From: Ga0077527 sp964433345
Lineage (GTDB): Bacteria; Pseudomonadota; Gammaproteobacteria; Burkholderiales; SG8-41
Assembly: GCA_964433345.1 (NCBI GenBank)
Contig: CAYSQJ010000012.1
Location: 6,820 to 70,819 of the forward strand
DNA length: 64,000 nt
Direction of reading: 5' to 3'
The notes beneath the pieces were generated by a model, which saw nothing but the letters and a program-made list of their open reading frames with translations, was not told the origin of the DNA and ran no database searches. A program made the translations under genes and the position numbers. Shown here piece by piece: positions 26,456 to 35,640 of this stretch. How positions within the stretch are numbered: position 1 is the first letter of the stretch; each line of letters starts with the position of its first letter.

Positions 26456-27298
26456 TCAAGGCCGAAAAGGCGACCGTTGCGCATACTCGGCCGCGGCATC
26501 CTCCAGTTTCATGAATACGGCGCCTCCCTCCTTCAGGGTGGCAATCAGCTTCTCCAGTACCAGCATGCGATGCCCTCTGCCGATCACGAACGGATGAAAG
26601 GTATAGGTGATGACGCCCCAGTCGAGATGGTCACGCAGGTAGGCGAAGTCGCTGACCCAGTTGTCGAGCACATGGTTGGCATTCATGTTGCCCTGCATGA
26701 TCCAGTCGGGCGTACGGATGAATTCGAAATGCGGATAGTCATCCAGCGTCCAGCTGATAGGCATTTCGATCAGGCTTGTCTGCCGGCCGAACACCGCCGC
26801 TTGTTCAAGTGAGATGACGTCGCCCTTGCGCACGCGGTAGGGAGTGTAATCGTCGCCCATCATGCTGCTGTCGTACAGAAAGCCGTGTTCCAGAAGCAGC
26901 TCGACGGAATGTGCCGACAGATCCCAGGACGGTGAGCGGTAGCCGCGTGCGCCCTGCCCGGTCAATTTACGGATCAGTTCATTCGCCTTGACCAGTTCGG
27001 CTTCCTCGCCTTCCCTGCTGAGACTGGCCGGAGGGCGGTGTGTCCATCCGTGATGCCCGATTTCATGTCCCGCCGCGAAAACCTGGCGGCATTGATCCGG
27101 ATAGGTTTCAAGAGTGTGACCCGGGATGTACCACGATGCCGGAATGTCGTATTTTTTCAGCAGCGCGAGTATCCGCGGCAAGGCAACGTTGGGACCGAAT
27201 TCACCGCGCGAAATCGGTGACGGTGAAGTCATTCCGCGCGCGATCCAGCCGGAAATCGCGTCGAAATCGAAGGTGATGCAGGCGATATGTCGTCCCAT
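26456..27298 (-). CDS. Polysaccharide-deacetylase-fold hydrolase, PuuE-like
   Basis: 280 residues of the NodB-homology fold. Visible features are CITFDFDAISGW with the conserved Asp pair, the motif EIGHHGWTHRPP with the metal-binding His residues, ARGYRSPSWDLS, and a late YTFHPFVIGRGHR. No signal peptide is present, so it is cytoplasmic. Such proteins include allantoinase-like PuuE and imidase/cyclic-amide hydrolases rather than true peptidoglycan deacetylases. With hyuAB a few kb away a cyclic-imide or ureide substrate is plausible, but this is inference. It ends convergently with the Gfo/Idh gene and is transcribed away from katG's terminator region. Confidence 0.82.
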   Translation of the reverse strand: MGRHIACITFDFDAISGWIARGMTSPSPISRGEFGPNVALPRILALLKKYDIPASWYIPGHTLETYPDQCRQVFAAGHEIGHHGWTHRPPASLSREGEEAELVKANELIRKLTGQGARGYRSPSWDLSAHSVELLLEHGFLYDSSMMGDDYTPYRVRKGDVISLEQAAVFGRQTSLIEMPISWTLDDYPHFEFIRTPDWIMQGNMNANHVLDNWVSDFAYLRDHLDWGVITYTFHPFVIGRGHRMLVLEKLIATLKEGGAVFMKLEDAAAEYAQRSPFRP

Positions 27299-27384
27299 GA
27301 CGCGCGGAATGGTAGCACGCGTTCCCTGATTCCCCGTGCGTCAGCATTTCGGGGTGTCGCCTCCCCAGCATCGACGGATTGCAC

Positions 27385-27414
27385 AAAAAAAGGGCGGAGA
27401 AATTCTCCGCCCTT
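27385..27414 (-). terminator. Rho-independent terminator of katG
   Basis: A 12-base-arm inverted repeat (AAGGGCGGAGAA / TTCTCCGCCCTT, 27390-27414) is followed on the minus strand by a run of seven T (complement of 27385-27391). It lies about 90 bases after the katG stop codon, and no other minus-strand gene ends near it, so it most likely ends the katG transcript. Confidence 0.85.
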
Positions 27415-27501
27415 CTTCGCCGCATACGCGGATTCTCGTGAAATCCGCGTCCGGCCTCCACGCCGCCTTCGTGGGGCTGCTGCGTTCTGCCTTTTGCCAG
27501 G

Positions 27502-29652
27502 TTACTTCAGGTCGAAGCGATCCAGGTTCATGACCTTGGTCCACGCGGCGACAAAGTCCTTGACCAGTTTCTCCTTGCCATCAGCGCTGGCATAGACCTC
27601 GGCATATGCGCGCAGCACCGAGTTGGAACCGAACACGAGATCGTTGCGTGTTCCGGTGTGCTTCACCTTGCCGCTCTGGCGGTCGCGGCCCTCGAACACT
27701 TCGCCGCCGTCCGTCGCTTTCCACTCCGTGCCCATGTCGAGCAGCCTGACAAAGAAGTCGTTGCTCAGCACGCCCACCTTGTCGGTGAACACCCCGTGCT
27801 TGCTGCCGTCGGCATTGGTGCCGAGCACGCGCATGCCGCCGACCAGTGCCGTCATTTCGGGCGCGGTCAGGGTCAGCATTTGGGCCTTGTCGACCAGCAT
27901 GGCCTCGGTCGGCGTACCGCCCTGGCCGCGGCCATAGTTGCGGAAGCCGTCGATCACGGGCTCGAGCACGACGAAGGACTCCACGTCGGTCTGATCCTGG
28001 CGTGCATCGACCCGGCCCGGCGCGAACGGCACTTCGACAGCCACTCCGGCCGACTTGGCTGCCTGCTCCACACCCACGCAGCCGGCGAGCACGATCACGT
28101 CAGCCAGCGAAGCCTTGCCGCTCGCCTTCTGAATCTCCTCCAGCTTCGCCAGGGTTTTCAGTACGGGCTTGTTGATGGCCCAGTCCTTCTGCGGTGCGAG
28201 GCGGATGCGCGCGCCGTTTGCCCCGCCGCGCTTGTCACCGCTGCGGAAGGTCGACGCCGAAGCCCAGGCCACGGACACCAGATCGCTCACCGCGATGCCC
28301 GAGGAGGCGATCTTCGCCTTGAGATCGGCGATGTCGGCCGCAGTGGGCTTGTGCGTGGCGGCCGGCAGCGGGTCCTGCCAGATCAGGTCTTCCTTCGGCA
28401 CCTCGGGCCCCAGGTAGCGGGCCTTGGGTCCCATGTCGCGATGGGTCAGCTTGTACCAGGCGCGGGCGAAGGCGTCGGCAAAAGCCTGCGGATTCTCGAG
28501 GAAACGCTTGGAGATCTTGCCGAACTCCGGGTCGAAGCGCATGGTCAGATCGGTGGTCAGCATCGTCGGCTTGTGGAACTTGCCCTTCACATGCGCGTCA
28601 GGAATGATCTCCGGCGCGTCCTTGGCCACCCACTGCTTGGCCCCGGCCGGCGATTTCACCATTTCCCATTCATACTTGAACATGATCTCGAGGAAATCAT
28701 TGCTCCAGCGCGCCGGAGTCGTGGTCCAAGTCACCTCGAGGCCGCTGGAGATGGTGTCCTTGCCGTGCCCGCTGCCGTAGTTGCTGTTCCAGCCCAGACC
28801 CTGGGCCTCGAGCGGAGCGGCTTCGGGCTCCGGTCCCTTGTGCGATTCCGGCGCAGCACCGTGGCACTTGCCGAAGGTGTGGCCGCCGGCGATCAGCGCG
28901 ACGATCTCCTCGTCGTTCATTGCCATGCGATAGAAGGTCTCGCGAATGTCTTTCGCCGCAAGCAGGTAGTCACCGCTGGCGTTCGGGCCTTCGGGATTCA
29001 CGTAAATCAGGCCCATGTGGGAAGCACCGAAGGGACCCTGAAGCTCTCGCTTGCTGTCATCGATGCGCTTTGCATCGACACCCAGCCACTTCATTTCCGG
29101 ACCCCAGTTGACGTCCTGGTCCGGTTCCCACACGTCCTCGCGCCCGCCGGCAAAGCCGAAAGTGCGGAAGCCCATCGACTCCAGTGCCACATTGCCGGCG
29201 AGGATGAAAAGATCCGCCCAGGAAATCTTCTGGCCGTACTTCTGCTTTATCGGCCACAGCAGGCGTCGGGACTTGTCGATGTTGACGTTGTCGGGCCAGG
29301 AGTTGAGCGGCGCGAAGCGCTGCTGGCCACGCCCGCCACCGCCGCGCCCGTCAATGGTGCGGTAGGTGCCGGCGGAGTGCCAGGCCATGCGGATCATCTG
29401 CGGACCGTAGTGTCCGAAGTCGGCAGGCCACCAAGGCTGCGAATCGGTCATCAGCTTGACCAGGTCGGCCTTCAAAGCATGGTAATCGAGCTTCCTGAAT
29501 TCCTCGGCGTAGTTGAATTTTTCGCCCAGCGGATTGGAACGGTTGCCGTGCTGGTTGAGCAGGTCAACGCGCAGCTGCTTGGGCCACCAGTCGCGGTTCG
29601 ACGCGCCGCCACCGGCGACATGGTGAAAAGGACATTTGGCTTCGGTGCTCAT
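27502..29652 (-). CDS. katG: Catalase-peroxidase
   Basis: 716 residues from ATG 29652, chosen because it has a GGAGG Shine-Dalgarno and begins MSTEAKCPFHH like homologues. The N-terminal haem domain carries the distal residues Arg88, Trp91 and His92 in RMAWHSAGTYR, Tyr217 in GLIYVNPEG and Met243 in YRMAMND. Spacing fits the Trp-Tyr-Met adduct needed for catalase activity. The proximal haem ligand is His258 in GGHTFGK. The C-terminal half is the usual degenerate duplicate (WASASTFRSGDKRGGANGA). The enzyme removes hydrogen peroxide and shows peroxidase activity in the cytoplasm. It is monocistronic, with a candidate OxyR site upstream and a strong terminator downstream. Confidence 0.97.
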   Translation of the reverse strand: MSTEAKCPFHHVAGGGASNRDWWPKQLRVDLLNQHGNRSNPLGEKFNYAEEFRKLDYHALKADLVKLMTDSQPWWPADFGHYGPQMIRMAWHSAGTYRTIDGRGGGGRGQQRFAPLNSWPDNVNIDKSRRLLWPIKQKYGQKISWADLFILAGNVALESMGFRTFGFAGGREDVWEPDQDVNWGPEMKWLGVDAKRIDDSKRELQGPFGASHMGLIYVNPEGPNASGDYLLAAKDIRETFYRMAMNDEEIVALIAGGHTFGKCHGAAPESHKGPEPEAAPLEAQGLGWNSNYGSGHGKDTISSGLEVTWTTTPARWSNDFLEIMFKYEWEMVKSPAGAKQWVAKDAPEIIPDAHVKGKFHKPTMLTTDLTMRFDPEFGKISKRFLENPQAFADAFARAWYKLTHRDMGPKARYLGPEVPKEDLIWQDPLPAATHKPTAADIADLKAKIASSGIAVSDLVSVAWASASTFRSGDKRGGANGARIRLAPQKDWAINKPVLKTLAKLEEIQKASGKASLADVIVLAGCVGVEQAAKSAGVAVEVPFAPGRVDARQDQTDVESFVVLEPVIDGFRNYGRGQGGTPTEAMLVDKAQMLTLTAPEMTALVGGMRVLGTNADGSKHGVFTDKVGVLSNDFFVRLLDMGTEWKATDGGEVFEGRDRQSGKVKHTGTRNDLVFGSNSVLRAYAEVYASADGKEKLVKDFVAAWTKVMNLDRFDLK

Positions 29653-29774
29653 GATTTGCCTCCATGGTGGTTGTGACTCGGTGTCTCGCCCTGGTCCGGA
29701 ATCTGCAGCTCCGCTGCGCAATCCCGGCCTTGCGAAAGCACTGCAAGCTTAGGCGCAGCCTCACAATTGCTCAA

Positions 29775-29811
29775 ATTGATTTTTAACACCATTTCAATAG
29801 TTATTGACTAT
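29775..29811 (-). promoter_or_regulatory. Candidate OxyR binding site upstream of katG
   Basis: The sequence contains ATAG-N7-CTAT (29797-29811), a perfect half of the OxyR consensus ATAG-N7-CTAT-N7-ATAG-N7-CTAT. Extending by the right spacing toward katG gives ACAC and ATTG in place of the other two elements (complement GTGT and CAAT), so the second half is weak with 3 of 4 matches in its last element. The site lies 123-159 bases before the katG start, in a 191-base spacer, and katG is a classic OxyR target. No oxyR gene is in the window. Confidence 0.45.
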
Positions 29812-29843
29812 GTTCATCCCGCTGATTGTCTTTACTGGCTCTT

Positions 29844-32354
29844 TCAGCTCGAACTGCGCAGCAGCTGCGCGGGTGACAGACGCAGTCTGCGCATCAGGTA
29901 CGTCGCACCAAGGCCCAGGCTGGAGCCGCTGACGGCCACCGCGGTCAAAGCCCCCGTCCACAGCAGGCCCGCGCTATCAAGTTGCAGGCGGAAATGCAGC
30001 AATGCAAGTGCGAGCACGCTGCCAACCACCACTGCAAATGCCGAAGTCAGCAGTGCGAGCAGCAGGTATTCCAGCTGCAGGCTGCGACGCACCGCACCGA
30101 GACGGGCGCCGAGCGTGTGCAGCACGCTGGCTTCGTAGACCTGGCGGGCACGGCTGGCGGCCATCGCGCTGGCCAGTACCAGCAGGCTCACCAGCAGGCT
30201 CACTGCGGCAATCATGGCCAGGCCGCTGCCTGCCCGTCCGAGCAGCAGCCGCGCCTCGCTGAGAATGCCTTCGGTGCGCACGCTCACAACGTTGGGCATG
30301 ACAGCGGCAATCCGGTTCTGCGTTTCCAGCGCATCAGCCGCATTCATGTATGCCGCGCCGACATAGCGCGTGACATGGGGATCAAGAACGCCATCGGAGA
30401 ATATCGCCTCCAGCCACAGTCGCGACTGGAAACGCCGCTGGCTGTAGATCGCCGCGAGCCGCGCCTCGACCCGGGAGCCGATGATTTCGAACTGCAGAAG
30501 ATCGCCGACACGCAGCCCCAGTTGATCCGCCTCGCGGTCCTCCATCGCGACCAGCGGCGGTCCGGCATGGTCGGCGGGCCACCAGGCGCCCCGCCCGACG
30601 ACCACGTCATCGAAGTTTCCGGAGCGGTCGCTCAGCTTGTGCTCGTCCCGGGCCTCGAGGACCTGACGTGCGTCTCCGCTGTCACGCAGAACTGCGCCGT
30701 TGACGGCTGTCAGTCGACCCAGCACCAGCGGCGCCAGATCCAGTCGTTCGAGGCTGCCTGCCTTGCCGGCGACTTCGCGCAAGGCCTCACGCTGCGAAGG
30801 CTGGATGTCGTAGAACACCAGCGCGGGCGCGCGCTCGGGCACCGTTTCATTGATCGTGCGCAGCAGGGTCATGACCACCAGCGTGGATGCAACGAGCAGC
30901 GTCAACGCCGAACCGAGGGATATCAACGCAGGCCGCAGGGGCGATCCGCTGCGGCCGACACTGGCGATCGCAAGCCGCCACTCGAAGCGACTGGCAAACA
31001 CCGCTTGCCTGAGCAGCGAGCGCGCCGCACCTTGCAGCAGGCGGACGCCGGCCTCGAGCAGCACCAAGACCAGGAGCATGGCGAGGATAAACGCCAGACC
31101 GAAACGCGGATCCGGCATCACCGCCACCAGCAGGACCAGTGCCAGAACAGCACTGCCGGCGGTCAGGTGCAGCCAGCTGCGACCGGCCCTGGTATCAACG
31201 CCCTGCAGTCCGCGGAACAGTGCCGCCGGCGACACCGAAAGCGCACGCCCCAGAGCGGGCAGCGCAAAGGTCAATGCGGTCAGCACGCCGAAACACCAGG
31301 CCAGCAGCAAGGGAGCGGACAGCTGTGACAATACCGGCGCCAGCGGCAGTCTCTCGGCTGCCAGGGAAATTCCTGCGAGAGCCAACGCTCCGCCGAGAAT
31401 CACGCCGACGAGACTGGACAGGCCGGACAGCATCAGCAACTGACTCATGTAGAGCATGGCGAGGCGCCGGTCGCGCAGCCCCAGTGCACGCAAGGTTGCC
31501 AGCGTCCCGAGCTTGCCCTGAAGATAGGCGTGCACGCTGTTGAACACGCCGAGCCCGCCGATGAACAAGGCACTGAAACCGATCAGCAGCAGTCCCGAAC
31601 CGATCTGCCCCAGAACCTCAGCCATGCGGTCGCTGCGTTCCGCGAAGGTACGGACTTCCCAGCTCGCCTCGGGGAACGCCGCAAGCAGCGCCTGCCGCAG
31701 ACTTTCCGGCGCGGCATCGGTCCTGATCCGGTAACGGTATTCCACGCGGCTGCCAGGCTGCAGCAGGCCGGTTGCGGCGAGTGCGTCAGCCGCGATCATC
31801 ACCGGCGCCCCGCTCCAGTCGGCGCGCAGACTGCGGTCCGGCTGATGACGGATCAGCGCACGCACCGAAAAACGGCCATCGCCGAGGGCCACTTCATCAC
31901 CGGGTTTGATGCCCAGCCTTTGCGACAAGGCGGCATCAAGCGCCACGCCCCAGCGGTCCCCGCGACGGTCGAGCGCGCTGCCGAGTGCTGCCGGCGGATC
32001 GAGCCGGACTTCACCGTAAAGGGGGTATTGCGCGTCGGTGCTCTGCAACTCAACCAGCTGGCTGCGCCCGTCCGCGGTTCGCAGCATGGTACGGAACTCG
32101 GTCAGCAGGGAAACCCTGCCGCGCTCCCTGAGCCAGGCGAGCTCTGTAGCGCCCAGCGGGCGGTCATGCCGGATTTCAAGGTCACCCCCGAACAGTGCCC
32201 GCGCATCGGCCTGCAGGTTGTGGCTCACCAGGCGGTACAGGCCACCGCCGGCAGCGACCAGGCAGACGCCCAGCGCAAGGCAGACACAGAACACCCAAAG
32301 CGACTGGTCGCCAGCGCGCAAATCGCGCCATGCAAAACTAAACAGGAAGCGCAT
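29844..32354 (-). CDS. FtsX-family ABC transporter permease (YbbP-like)
   Basis: 836 residues from ATG 32354. The layout is MacB/FtsX-like with duplicated transmembrane blocks: an N-terminal helix (LWVFCVCLALGVCLVAAGG), a large extracytoplasmic domain, three helices around residues 250-380, a second middle block with a further large periplasmic region, and three C-terminal helices (LAMIAAVSLLVSLLVLASAM, LLLALLTSAFAVVVGSVLAL). Ten helices and this length fit the YbbP subfamily, paired with the YbbA ATPase in Escherichia coli. Such pumps are thought to move lipids or hydrophobic compounds or do mechanical work on envelope substrates; the function of YbbAP is not firmly known. The start overlaps the end of the ATPase gene by 17 bases. 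Confidence 0.87.
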   Translation of the reverse strand: MRFLFSFAWRDLRAGDQSLWVFCVCLALGVCLVAAGGGLYRLVSHNLQADARALFGGDLEIRHDRPLGATELAWLRERGRVSLLTEFRTMLRTADGRSQLVELQSTDAQYPLYGEVRLDPPAALGSALDRRGDRWGVALDAALSQRLGIKPGDEVALGDGRFSVRALIRHQPDRSLRADWSGAPVMIAADALAATGLLQPGSRVEYRYRIRTDAAPESLRQALLAAFPEASWEVRTFAERSDRMAEVLGQIGSGLLLIGFSALFIGGLGVFNSVHAYLQGKLGTLATLRALGLRDRRLAMLYMSQLLMLSGLSSLVGVILGGALALAGISLAAERLPLAPVLSQLSAPLLLAWCFGVLTALTFALPALGRALSVSPAALFRGLQGVDTRAGRSWLHLTAGSAVLALVLLVAVMPDPRFGLAFILAMLLVLVLLEAGVRLLQGAARSLLRQAVFASRFEWRLAIASVGRSGSPLRPALISLGSALTLLVASTLVVMTLLRTINETVPERAPALVFYDIQPSQREALREVAGKAGSLERLDLAPLVLGRLTAVNGAVLRDSGDARQVLEARDEHKLSDRSGNFDDVVVGRGAWWPADHAGPPLVAMEDREADQLGLRVGDLLQFEIIGSRVEARLAAIYSQRRFQSRLWLEAIFSDGVLDPHVTRYVGAAYMNAADALETQNRIAAVMPNVVSVRTEGILSEARLLLGRAGSGLAMIAAVSLLVSLLVLASAMAASRARQVYEASVLHTLGARLGAVRRSLQLEYLLLALLTSAFAVVVGSVLALALLHFRLQLDSAGLLWTGALTAVAVSGSSLGLGATYLMRRLRLSPAQLLRSSS

Positions 32355-33042
32355 CGCGTACGGCAGTCGTGGAAGCCGATTTGAGCTCGCGGAGTCTGCC
32401 CTCATGCAGCCCCAGCACCCGGTCACAGCGCGCCGCAAAATCCGGATCGTGGGTCACCAGCACCAGCGTGGTGCCCGATTGCGCGTTCATTTCGAACAGC
32501 AGCTCGCGTATGCCCTCGCCCGTCGCGTCATCAAGATTGCCGGTGGGCTCGTCTGCCAGCAGCACCTTGGGGCCATGGGCCAGTGCGCGCGCAATCGCCA
32601 CCCGCTGCTGTTCACCGCCCGACAGCTGTGAAGGATAGTGGTGCATGCGGCCGGCGAGACCGACACGTTCCAGCTGCCGGATCGCGCGCGGCATGGCATC
32701 GCCCTTGCCGGCGATCTGCAGAGGCAGCGCCACGTTATCCAGCGCGCTGAGGCTGCCGATCAGGTGAAAGGACTGGAAAACAATGCCGATATGATCCCGC
32801 CGCAGATCTGCCAGCGCGTCACTGTCGAGCCGGTCGAGTTGCCGGCCGTCAAAAGCAACCGATCCCGCTGCCGGACGTTCGAGTCCGGCGAGCAGCAGCA
32901 GCAGCGATGTCTTGCCAGAGCCGGAAGGCCCGGTGATGGCCACACTTTGGCCGCGAGGAATGTGCAGGTCCACCGACCTCAGCACCTCTATGCGCGCATT
33001 GCCGGGCGCATAGTGCATGGAAACACCCTGCAGTTCTATCAT
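32338..33042 (-). CDS. ABC transporter ATPase (LolD/MacB type, YbbA-like)
   Basis: 234 residues from ATG 33042. Walker A is TGPSGSGKTSLL, the Q-loop is GIVFQSFHLIGSLSALDNV, the signature is QLSGGEQQRVAIARAL, Walker B is VLLADEPTGNLD and the switch His is in LVTHDPDF. The FHLI...LSALDNV pattern is typical of ATPases that energise FtsX-like permeases (LolD, MacB, YbbA). It is coupled with the permease by a 17-base overlap. The longer upstream reading frame lacks ABC homology and crosses into moaE, so it was rejected. The 142-base spacer to moaE suggests this pair may have its own promoter. Confidence 0.92.
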   Translation of the reverse strand: MIELQGVSMHYAPGNARIEVLRSVDLHIPRGQSVAITGPSGSGKTSLLLLLAGLERPAAGSVAFDGRQLDRLDSDALADLRRDHIGIVFQSFHLIGSLSALDNVALPLQIAGKGDAMPRAIRQLERVGLAGRMHHYPSQLSGGEQQRVAIARALAHGPKVLLADEPTGNLDDATGEGIRELLFEMNAQSGTTLVLVTHDPDFAARCDRVLGLHEGRLRELKSASTTAVRDALPV

Positions 33043-33184
33043 GCCGGATCTCCCTGGGAAACTCGACGCGGGAATCCGCGCGAATCGTGTTCTGAATTGT
33101 TCGGGAAAAGCCCTGTTGCAGTTCTGACCACACACCCTCTGCAGGGTTCCGCATTTCCCGGCGTCCAGGACACAATACCGCCGG

Positions 33185-33655
33185 TCACCGCCCCTGCTTT
33201 TCGCCCTGCTCCCAGCGTTGCGCAGCCTGGTCGTCGGTGACACGGGCATCGACCCAGCGACCTCCCTGCGGTGTGATCTCCTTCTTCCAGAACGGTGCGC
33301 GAGTTTTCAGGTAGTCCATGATGAACTCGCAGGCCGCGAAGGCATCACCGCGATGAGTGCTTGCCACGATCACCAGCACGATCTGGTCTGTCGGTCTGAG
33401 GGTGCCGACACGGTGTATCACCAGCGCATCCAGCACTTCCCAGCGGCCGCTCGCCTCCCCGATGATCGCCGAGATCGACTTCTCGGTCATGCCGGGGTAG
33501 TGCTCCAGCGACATTGTCGACACACTGTCGCCCTCGTTGACGTCGCGCACCACACCGACGAAGCTGGCGATGGCGCCAATCTTCGGGTTGCCCTGGCGCA
33601 TCGCGGCAATCTCCGTGCTGATATCGAAATCCTGTTCCTGCACGCGAACGTTCAT
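33185..33655 (-). CDS. moaE: Molybdopterin synthase catalytic subunit
   Basis: 156 residues, the usual MoaE size. Conserved blocks are GAIASFVGVVRD near the start, HYPGMTEKSI, VIHRVGTL, VIVASTHRGDAFAACEF and the catalytic lysine region KTRAPFWKKE. MoaE transfers two sulfurs from MoaD thiocarboxylates to precursor Z (cPMP), making molybdopterin in the cytoplasm. It lies 4 bases after moaD and is the last gene of the long minus-strand oxyanion-uptake and cofactor cluster; a 142-base spacer separates it from the ABC ATPase gene. moaC and moaB are not in the window. Confidence 0.95.
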   Translation of the reverse strand: MNVRVQEQDFDISTEIAAMRQGNPKIGAIASFVGVVRDVNEGDSVSTMSLEHYPGMTEKSISAIIGEASGRWEVLDALVIHRVGTLRPTDQIVLVIVASTHRGDAFAACEFIMDYLKTRAPFWKKEITPQGGRWVDARVTDDQAAQRWEQGEKQGR

Positions 33656-33659
33656 GACA

Positions 33660-33914
33660 TCAGCCTCCGGTCACCGGCGGGAAAAAAGCCACTTCATCGC
33701 CGTCTTTCAATGGGGTGTCCGGACCGGCGATCTCCTGGTTCACAGCGGCGCGCAGGTTGCGTCCTGCAGCCATCTCCCGGGCCCAGGCTTCGCCGCGCAC
33801 CGACAGATGCGCGCGCAGCGCGCCCAGCGTGGATACCCCGGCCGGCAATAACATTTCCTCGCGGCCGGTGCCCAGCGACTCGCGCAGCCTTGCAAAATAA
33901 AGCAGCTTAATCAT
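33660..33914 (-). CDS. moaD: Molybdopterin synthase sulfur carrier subunit
   Basis: 84 residues of the ubiquitin-like MoaD family, starting MIKLLYFARLRESLG and ending FFPPVTGG. The C-terminal Gly-Gly becomes adenylated and then thiocarboxylated and donates sulfur in the MoaE active site. The length is normal and the terminal diglycine is exactly at the end. It is followed by moaE after 4 bases and preceded by mobB with 36 bases between, so it is part of the same transcription unit. Confidence 0.95.
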   Translation of the reverse strand: MIKLLYFARLRESLGTGREEMLLPAGVSTLGALRAHLSVRGEAWAREMAAGRNLRAAVNQEIAGPDTPLKDGDEVAFFPPVTGG

Positions 33915-33950
33915 GCCTGGATTGTCGCTCTGCCGATGACCGCCGGCAAC

Positions 33951-34445
33951 TCAGCGCAGGCCGACATGGCCGAGTATGAAGTTCGCGATGGCCGGCGGAT
34001 CGTTGAGATCAAGCAGCGGCAGCACCGTGTCGACTTTCCGGTCACTGGCCACCGCGACGATGTTGCCGTCGTAGGGGTGCAGCAGCGATTCCCCGGTCAC
34101 CTCGCGGTAAACCTCCAGCTTGGGAATGCGCTCGTGCTTGAAACCCTCGACCAGCAAAAGATCGCAGGGGGACAGGCGTTCGATCATCTCGGTCAACCCG
34201 GGTTCCGCTGCGCCTCGCAACTCGTGCATCAGCGCCCAGCGCCGCGACGAGGTCACCAGCACCTCGGTGCAACCGGCGTGGCGGTGGCGGAAAGAGTCCT
34301 TGCCGGGCTGATCGACATCAAAGGTGTGATGGGCGTGCTTGATCAACGACACTTTCAGCCGGCGCTGCGTGAACAGCGGGATGAGTTGCTCGATCAGCGT
34401 CGTCTTGCCGCTGCCGGAATAGCCGGCAAAACCGAATATTTTCAT
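33951..34445 (-). CDS. mobB: Molybdopterin-guanine dinucleotide biosynthesis adaptor protein B
   Basis: 164 residues. Walker A is FGFAGYSGSGKTTLIEQLIP at residues 4-23, followed by VSLIKHAHHTFDVDQPGKDS, which includes the conserved His and Asp, and LLLVEGFKHERIPKLEVYR. MobB is a GTP-binding protein that assists MobA in attaching GMP to molybdopterin. It sits between modC and moaD. mobA itself lies far away at 58033 next to fdhD, so the two MGD genes are split between the uptake cluster and the formate dehydrogenase cluster. Confidence 0.93.
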   Translation of the reverse strand: MKIFGFAGYSGSGKTTLIEQLIPLFTQRRLKVSLIKHAHHTFDVDQPGKDSFRHRHAGCTEVLVTSSRRWALMHELRGAAEPGLTEMIERLSPCDLLLVEGFKHERIPKLEVYREVTGESLLHPYDGNIVAVASDRKVDTVLPLLDLNDPPAIANFILGHVGLR

Positions 34446-34506
34446 GTAATCAGGATATTGCTGCCGTATGCAAACGAGCCGCCATCATAATCCAATCGCA
34501 TCGCCA

Positions 34507-35640
34507 TCACGCCGGCCGCGCCGGAGTACGCGATTCATCGGCCGGCATCAGGTGTATGCCCTCGGCGAGCAGCGAGATGCCGATGGCAACCCCGGTTGCG
34601 ATCCCGTTGCGTCTCGCCGTATGCGCAGGCACGTTCAGGAACAGCGGTGGTCGTCCGGGCCCGTTCACCGCCACTGTCAGCGCGACGTTCTCGCCCAGCT
34701 GCAAACACTCGATGACGGTCCCGGATACCGGATTTTCCCGCTCGCCCAGAGACGGGCGGTCACGGCGGTGCAGGATGAGGTGCCCCTGCGGAATCACCCA
34801 GGTCACCTGCCGGCCGGCAGCGAAGGCCGGTTGCAGCCTTGCCTCCAGGCGATGCCCGCGCCACTCGATGGTGGTGACTCCGCGGGATTCGTCGTGGCCG
34901 ATGACCCCTGCGCGGAACACATTGCGCAGGCCGACCAGCTGCGCCACTTCGACGCTGTCCGGGCGCGTCATCACCACATCCGGCGTCCCCGTCTGCAGCG
35001 TGCGGCCCTGGTGCAGCACGCACAGCCGGTCGGCGAGCATGATCGCCTCGTCGAGGTCATGGGTCACCAGGATCACCGGCATGGCCAGCTCGCGGCGCAA
35101 CTCAGCCAGTTCACGGTACAGCCGCTGGCGCGTGGCGCGATCCACCGCCGAAAACGGCTCGTCAAGCAGCAGCACCCGGGGTTCACGCGCCAGGGCACGC
35201 GCCACCGCGACGCGCTGCTGCTGGCCTCCCGAAAGTGTTTTCGGCAGCCGCTGTTCGAGACCTGCGAGCCGCACCCGCGACAGCGCCGCGCGCGCGAGTT
35301 GCTCGCGTTGGGCAGGCGCATGCTCCAGCAGTGCCTCCATCACGTTGTGCAGAGCGCTGAGGTGGGGGAACAGCGCATAGTTCTGGAACACATAGCCGAC
35401 CCGGCGCCGGCGCGCAGGCAGGTTGATCGCCCTTCCGGAATCGAACCAGGACTCGCCGTTGATGCGTATCGATCCCTCCTGCACCTGCAGCAAGCCGGCG
35501 ATGGCGCGCAGGATCGAGGTCTTGCCGCTGCCCGAGGGGCCAACCAGCGCCAGCACCTCGCCAGGCGCGCAGGCGAGCGTGACATCCAGCGGGATCGGTC
35601 CCGGCTGCTGCAGCCGGACGTGGATGCCCGGTTCAGTCAT
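34507..35640 (-). CDS. modC: Molybdate ABC transporter ATPase
   Basis: 377 residues. The ABC domain (about 1-235) has Walker A LVGPSGSGKTSILRA, signature KTLSGGQQQRVAVARAL, Walker B LLLDEPFSAVD and switch ILVTHDLDEA. The remaining roughly 140 residues form a TOBE-type domain that in ModC relatives binds oxyanion and can regulate transport. The protein powers import through ModB. Its start overlaps the modB stop by 8 bases, giving translational coupling. A 61-base spacer follows before mobB. Order modA-modB-modC is canonical. Substrate could be molybdate or tungstate; sequence alone does not tell. Confidence 0.93.
   Translation of the reverse strand: MTEPGIHVRLQQPGPIPLDVTLACAPGEVLALVGPSGSGKTSILRAIAGLLQVQEGSIRINGESWFDSGRAINLPARRRRVGYVFQNYALFPHLSALHNVMEALLEHAPAQREQLARAALSRVRLAGLEQRLPKTLSGGQQQRVAVARALAREPRVLLLDEPFSAVDRATRQRLYRELAELRRELAMPVILVTHDLDEAIMLADRLCVLHQGRTLQTGTPDVVMTRPDSVEVAQLVGLRNVFRAGVIGHDESRGVTTIEWRGHRLEARLQPAFAAGRQVTWVIPQGHLILHRRDRPSLGERENPVSGTVIECLQLGENVALTVAVNGPGRPPLFLNVPAHTARRNGIATGVAIGISLLAEGIHLMPADESRTPARPA

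Noticed and set aside
27658..29676. 672-codon open frame opposite katG
   Set aside because: Antisense to a fully conserved katG whose catalytic residues are in place; no recognisable protein.
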